This document shows, one piece after another, positions 18,001 to 21,306 of a DNA stretch of 21,306 nt. This DNA comes from Poteriospumella lacustris. Lineage: Eukaryota > Sar > Chrysophyceae > Chromulinales > Dinobryaceae. Below the pieces are notes generated by a model. The model was not told where the DNA came from, searched no databases, and saw nothing but the letters and a program-made list of their open reading frames with translations. The DNA lies in NCBI GenBank assembly GCA_008000375.1, contig SMOI01000188.1, positions 1 through 21,306 on the forward strand. The letters are read 5' to 3'. Within the stretch, counting starts at the first letter, position 1. Each line of letters starts with the position of its first letter. The translations under genes were made by a program, and so were the position numbers.

Positions 18001-21000
18001 GGAAACCCGCCGAGTCCTGACGGTTCAGCGGCGCCCATTGGCAGTAGCTCTGCTGCGGGTCGAGCAGCGTCGTGCGGCGGGTGCACGCGGCCTGCGTCTC
18101 GTACTGCTCGCAGGAGCCGTCGTCGGTCTGGTACTGCAGGTCGTACAGCAGCGCCAGGACGAAGCACGACAGCGTGATCGCCGTCAGCGCCTGCACGACC
18201 TCGAGAATCGCCCGCTTCTTTTGCTCCTCGTCGAGCGCCAAGTTCCGGCGACGGTCGGGCGGCTGGCTGCTGCTGCGGCGATGGTGGTGGCCGTGCGGCG
18301 GCTTCGAGTGGAAGACGTTGACGAGGACGCGCACGTAGATGTGGTTCGTCGTGAACTGCTGCCAGATGCGGCGCAGCAGCGGCTGCGGGTGGAAAATGGC
18401 CGGGGTCACTTCGATGAGGTACTGGCGCAGGGCGTCGTGCAGCATCAGCGACTCATCGCCGCCGCCACTGCCACTGCCACTGCCCGGGCCTGCGTCGGCG
18501 TCGGGGGCGTCGGGGTGGTGGTGCTGGTGGTCGGTCTTCGTGGGCTGCACCTTGGCCCGCGCCCGCGCCGACGGCGTCAACGCGAAGTAGTGCGCGCCCA
18601 TGAAGAGCACGCCCATACCCCAGAGACAGCCGAAGACGCTGAACACCGCCGACGACGCCTCCGCCAGGTTTCCCGACAACGCCGAGCCGGAGATGGCCAC
18701 GGCGCCGCCGAAGTCGTTGCTGGAGGACACGTACTGCGTCGTCACCGCCAAGTTGACGGCGCCGTTCTCGGTGATGCCGCTCGTGCTGTTGCCGAAGCCG
18801 CATTTGCAGACGACGGTGGTGCCCACGGCGACCGTCTGGCAGAAGTTGTTGCTGGTCACGCTGCCCGTGGACAGACTCAACACGCTGCACACGCGCAACG
18901 CCACGGGGCAGCGCCGGCGCAGCACGGCGGCGGCTTTGCCCGAACACGTCAAATTCATCCAAATCTTCGACTCGGGACACAGGAACGACACCTGCTCCGC
19001 CACGCCCAGCGAGCAGTTGTGCTCGAAGATGGGCGTCTGCTGCAGCGTCTCCGCCACCGACAGGTTCGCCACGAAGGAGGGCACGACCTGGTCGGACGCG
19101 TTGCGCACGGGCTTCACCGAGATGCTGATGACGCTGGAGGCCAAGACCGGCGCCGTCGCAGTCGCGTTGCCCTTCGAGGTCGCGTTGCCCTTGAGGTTCC
19201 AGAGGCTGCTGGCGTACTCCACGACGGTGACGAGCGCCTTGCCGAGGTTGCCGTTGGCGATCGCCAGCGACGTCGACGAGTCGGCGATGGCGATCGTCGA
19301 CAGCGTCGCGTTCGCCGACGGCGACAGAATCGCGACGAGCAGCCGAATCGTCTCCGTCGTCACTTGGATCGCGGCGGAGGTGTCCTGCGTCAGCAGCAGC
19401 GCCGACAGCTGCGAGAGAATGTCCTGCGTGCGCGTCAACAGCGACGCCGACGACGAATTCGTCGTCGTCGTCAGCTGGGTCAACGCGCTCAGCGCCGCGT
19501 CCTGCGACACGGCGACTTCGGCCGCCTGCAGCTCGCGACTGGCCGAGTTCAGCAGCGACTGGACGAAGGCCCCGTCGCTGGCGTCGGTGAAGGCCAGCGT
19601 CGCGTTGGTCAGGGCGAACAGCTGCCGCGCCAGCTGCAGCCGTTGCTGCAGCGTCAACAGGGACGCGCCCGTTTCCAAATGCGCCGAGACGGACGTGGTG
19701 ATCTGTTGGATGATCGTGGGCAGCTCCGTCGACGCGTTCTGCAGCAGCTTCGTCATGAACTGCGCCTCGGCCGAGGACGACGCGTAGACCACGGGGCGGA
19801 CCGCCACCGACGTCGTGTCCACCGCGACGGCGTCGAGGGTGTCCATCACCTGCGCCGTGAGCCACACGGCATCGGCGGTGCCGTTGCCCGCGGGCAGCAG
19901 CACCGCGTCGACGAACCACATCGCCTGCGCGCCGGGAATACGCCGCGACGTCGCCCAGTGGCCGCCGGTCGTGGAGAAGTAGAACGCGTAGCGCAGCGGG
20001 TAGTCGTCGCTGGCGTCCTTCCAGCCCGGCGCGGCGAGGTAGAACGGCGTCGTCAGTGCGGTGCCCGTCGCCGGAGACGCTTCGACCCAGCCGCCGATGG
20101 GCGCCTGGTTCGTGACGATGTCCACGTCCGCGGTCGCACCGGCACAGGCGATGCGGAAGACGTAGTGGGCCCCCGCGCGCAGTGCCCCGGCGGGGATCGT
20201 GAACGACAGCAGCGCCGAGACGTTGCGCGTTGGGTCGGCACTGTACGCGACACCGGCCGGCTGATACAGCTGCACGGGCAGCTCGATCGACGACGGGAGA
20301 AGACCGCCGCTGCCATTGAACACCGGCGACCAGCGCGCCGTCGCCACGAAGCGTCGACTGGGCAACTGAACGACGTCGACGGAGGGCGCACCGATGCGCA
20401 CCGAGACGGTGAAATTGGCCGTCGCCACCACCCGACGAAGCGCCGCCGTCGACGTGAGCACGGCCACGGTGGGGGCGGCGGTGTGATTGACGTTCACTTG
20501 CCAGCTACGCTGCACGACGTGCGCTGTTGATGCGAGGGACGACGCCGAGACCACGACCGCGTACGACGCGTTCGTCGGTGTCGAAGGGTCGGCGACCACT
20601 GTCGCAGACGACTGATTCACGCGACCGTTCACAAACGTCAGCGGGCAGCCCAATGACCATTGTCCAGGCCCAACGACATCGCCATCGCCCGCCAGAGGCG
20701 ACCACGTGTAGCAACGCCAGTGATACACCACATCGGCCGCCGCGGTGGCGACGGAGGAGGCCGACGCATTCGCCGCCGCCACCGCCAACCGCCGACTGGT
20801 GGCCACAGCGGCGTCGGCAGTGAACGTGGCCTCCGCACCGGCGCTGAGCAAGACCTGTGGCTGCGACGGCGACGCCGTCAGCACGACGGGTGCGCGCTCG
20901 CACGTGAAGCTGGCGGACGCGTCGCTGAACAGCCCCGTGGCCGTGTCCACCACGCGCAGCGCCACACGATACGCGACGTCACCGGCCACCGTCGGCAACG

Positions 21001-21306
21001 CGGCAAAGCGCGCGATCTGAGGGTTCACGGCGTCCACACGCAGTGTGACGTTGCCGGCGGTGGAGTTCGCTGAGGCAGACCACGCGAACACCAAATTGCC
21101 TCGGCGGAGGCTGCCGTCCGCGGCGACGACGTAGGCGGTGCCAAAGGCCGACAACTGCGCATCGGTTGGGCATTGGGCGTCGGGCATCTGCGGCACCACG
21201 ACGCGCACACGCGGGGCGGACGTCGAGGGGCCCAGCGCGGAGGAGCTCGCGTACACAGACGACGCGGAGCCGCAGCGACCAGTGACGTCGCAGGCCGAGA
21301 CCGACG
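15086..21306 (-). CDS. REJ/polycystin-1-like multi-pass membrane protein, 5' end outside the window
   Basis: The frame is uninterrupted from the right edge to the stop at 15086-15088, at least 2072 codons without introns. The codon at 21254-21256 is GTG and the frame is open before it, so the true start lies beyond the window. Numbering from that codon: 1-490 is an Ala/Ser/Thr-rich ectodomain with many N-glycosylation sites and REJ-like beta-sandwich sequence (clearest at 290-485); 495-745 is a helical GAIN-like region; 748-820 is cysteine-rich, ending VVCKCGFGNSTSG, in the place of a GPS. Membrane segments follow at about 866-892, 1015-1042, 1120-1150, 1462-1487, 1500-1533 (less sure), 1642-1660, 1662-1682 and 1688-1708. 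No PLAT domain is visible in the short loop 893-1014, unlike animal polycystin-1. The tail 1720-2056 is Ser/Arg/Asp-rich and presumably cytoplasmic. A surface receptor or channel-like sensor is likely; ligand and activity are unknown. Confidence 0.8.
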   Translation of the reverse strand, partial: SVSACDVTGRCGSASSVYASSSALGPSTSAPRVRVVVPQMPDAQCPTDAQLSAFGTAYVVAADGSLRRGNLVFAWSASANSTAGNVTLRVDAVNPQIARFAALPTVAGDVAYRVALRVVDTATGLFSDASASFTCERAPVVLTASPSQPQVLLSAGAEATFTADAAVATSRRLAVAAANASASSVATAAADVVYHWRCYTWSPLAGDGDVVGPGQWSLGCPLTFVNGRVNQSSATVVADPSTPTNASYAVVVSASSLASTAHVVQRSWQVNVNHTAAPTVAVLTSTAALRRVVATANFTVSVRIGAPSVDVVQLPSRRFVATARWSPVFNGSGGLLPSSIELPVQLYQPAGVAYSADPTRNVSALLSFTIPAGALRAGAHYVFRIACAGATADVDIVTNQAPIGGWVEASPATGTALTTPFYLAAPGWKDASDDYPLRYAFYFSTTGGHWATSRRIPGAQAMWFVDAVLLPAGNGTADAVWLTAQVMDTLDAVAVDTTSVAVRPVVYASSSAEAQFMTKLLQNASTELPTIIQQITTSVSAHLETGASLLTLQQRLQLARQLFALTNATLAFTDASDGAFVQSLLNSASRELQAAEVAVSQDAALSALTQLTTTTNSSSASLLTRTQDILSQLSALLLTQDTSAAIQVTTETIRLLVAILSPSANATLSTIAIADSSTSLAIANGNLGKALVTVVEYASSLWNLKGNATSKGNATATAPVLASSVISISVKPVRNASDQVVPSFVANLSVAETLQQTPIFEHNCSLGVAEQVSFLCPESKIWMNLTCSGKAAAVLRRRCPVALRVCSVLSLSTGSVTSNNFCQTVAVGTTVVCKCGFGNSTSGITENGAVNLAVTTQYVSSSNDFGGAVAISGSALSGNLAEASSAVFSVFGCLWGMGVLFMGAHYFALTPSARARAKVQPTKTDHQHHHPDAPDADAGPGSGSGSGGGDESLMLHDALRQYLIEVTPAIFHPQPLLRRIWQQFTTNHIYVRVLVNVFHSKPPHGHHHRRSSSQPPDRRRNLALDEEQKKRAILEVVQALTAITLSCFVLALLYDLQYQTDDGSCEQYETQAACTRRTTLLDPQQSYCQWAPLNRQDSAGFLVEGDSTRSATRVSLESALGIVETGTQCRFNHDNRSILASVLSVVITSTFSGPVGILLKFLVAKIRAPSLKDAQSRVLAKSSLQWQSQVAQAPPLSAATSAVGAAGPGGGGGGGGGSGSATAAPALGRARRRAIAPTALPPAALSPTEATADGQMVTAAAVDERRKDDAVRAESLVVPVASSSSSARWWRWLTWPASAASHGLVQLYRRWEHTTVRIPVVAEEIRLARKEVVAAWDASGLAHPAHPAHPHHGHGHGHGHRGANVLELMAQQAEDAERRRQARYSGVGLVTTSSRRRRRRNNDDADNDVDDSDDRQLLRVYEDAEHLKRRLQHATDVEYGLSLLQQLYLDYLGRRSAVGRLFARTVESEFLSELAVSSLAQWLAIVTLVAMNLGALYFVALKGMSRGYAWQLTFLQACLVEWLSEVGFMQTIEIVVLDILLPSLVRSQVLDAMVALTRLGDRFLAAQEQLLHQQQQQKPPPPSASVGVDGSAASTSAQCIAHLLAHERAELLESRLVLFYQPNLSLGPPSSLTSATATASDVVVPMLRERRRHGLSRVGFATAAVLACLPYPALQLGVFAVSTSFMGGILFVWYQLRDMRFGRFYIGGLAVVIALVFFLSLRASAFVSRHVAVDALQAPPAAYDDHHRQRVAVVAPMPPSTATSAKDTAHSDRRSTLRPPLSSASASSSASMASAASGEVSSTSFASLSLGSIASLTVSSASSASSAASSAASSAASSVASSSSAGAGRSRSRSGSNASRSSVDPSQRRRRDARRWSGVSFSSFASDASDDDRSRSDSSDGDSSDSGSDSGFNSDLSDSFSAFSSVASSRASSSSSVHRDEAKQQRGDGDGGSDADSDGPVHEPLYRKHSRHRRRRLSSSVGLYEAQRIRRSRSRSHSRDDDDAPALPTVPLRSPSPWSSSASSASSASFVSASAAIAPGPATAATRHRAPTVVLAKLKAKVRAAHPFVSTT
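15798..15851 (-). repeat. 12-bp/9-bp tandem repeat inside the polycystin-like gene
   Basis: Three units of GCCGCGGAGGAG (15798-15833) are followed by two of GCGGAGGAG (15834-15851), with degenerate units on both sides. On the coding strand they give an Ala-Ser-Ser repeat in the cytoplasmic tail. All units are multiples of three, so copy-number change keeps the frame. Confidence 0.9.
17222..17285 (-). repeat. His-rich coding repeat in the polycystin-like gene
   Basis: Short 6- and 9-base repeats encode AHPAHPAHPHHGHGHGHGH (residues about 1326-1344) in the large loop between membrane segments 3 and 4. Clustered histidines can bind metal ions, but no role is known here. Confidence 0.75.
17660..17690 (-). 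repeat. GGC triplet run encoding polyglycine
   Basis: A run of CCG triplets on the plus strand encodes nine glycines in a row (residues about 1193-1201) in the same cytoplasmic loop. It is probably a flexible linker and prone to length variation. Confidence 0.8.

Noticed and set aside
17906-20530. An 874-codon open frame on the plus strand opposite the polycystin-like gene
   Set aside because: It is made of Arg/Val/Gly-rich, low-complexity sequence with no domain, and mirrors the GC-rich codon use of the real gene on the other strand.
21254-21256. Start codon of the giant gene at 21256
   Set aside because: The codon is GTG and the frame is open for 16 further codons to the window edge, so this is not a real eukaryotic start.

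Overview
The window looks like nuclear DNA of a eukaryote, most likely a stramenopile and perhaps an oomycete. The basis is the mix of piggyBac-like, hAT and Copia remnants, short GT-AG introns of roughly 45-90 bases, and a very long intron-free reading frame for an REJ/polycystin-1-like membrane protein. The lineage is inferred, not proven. No tRNA, rRNA or CRISPR array was seen.

The window has two very different halves. Bases 1 to about 13,450 are of moderate GC and form a mosaic of decayed transposons, broken gene pieces and a few intron-bearing genes. Bases from about 13,480 to the right edge are GC-rich and hold a transposon-free spacer followed by one giant gene.

The best gene in the left half is easy to miss because introns cut it into short open frames. 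At 8885-10588 on the minus strand, ten exons joined at GT-AG borders with matching phases give a 351-residue SPO11/topoisomerase VI-A protein, which makes the double-strand breaks that start meiotic recombination. It carries the catalytic tyrosine motif, the SSKGL motif, a Toprim fold and a complete C-terminus. Two further plus-strand regions (6085-6789 and 7379-8103) also contain phase-consistent introns, but their products are not recognised.

Around these lie an hAT transposase whose middle part is inverted (11071-13207), two piggyBac-like remnants (3570-3953 and 4472-4621), a Copia reverse transcriptase piece (7142-7294, perhaps further), a duplicated 152-bp coding segment (5227-5378 and 6638-6789), and two copies of an unknown, possibly helical-repeat, protein family (1874-2880 and 6790-7130).

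The right half is dominated by a minus-strand gene (15086 to beyond the right edge) for a protein of at least 2072 residues: an N-terminal REJ-like ectodomain, a GAIN/GPS-like cysteine region lacking a normal cleavage motif, about eight or nine membrane segments, and a long Ser/Arg-rich cytoplasmic tail. The spacer 13,830-15,085 is downstream of it.
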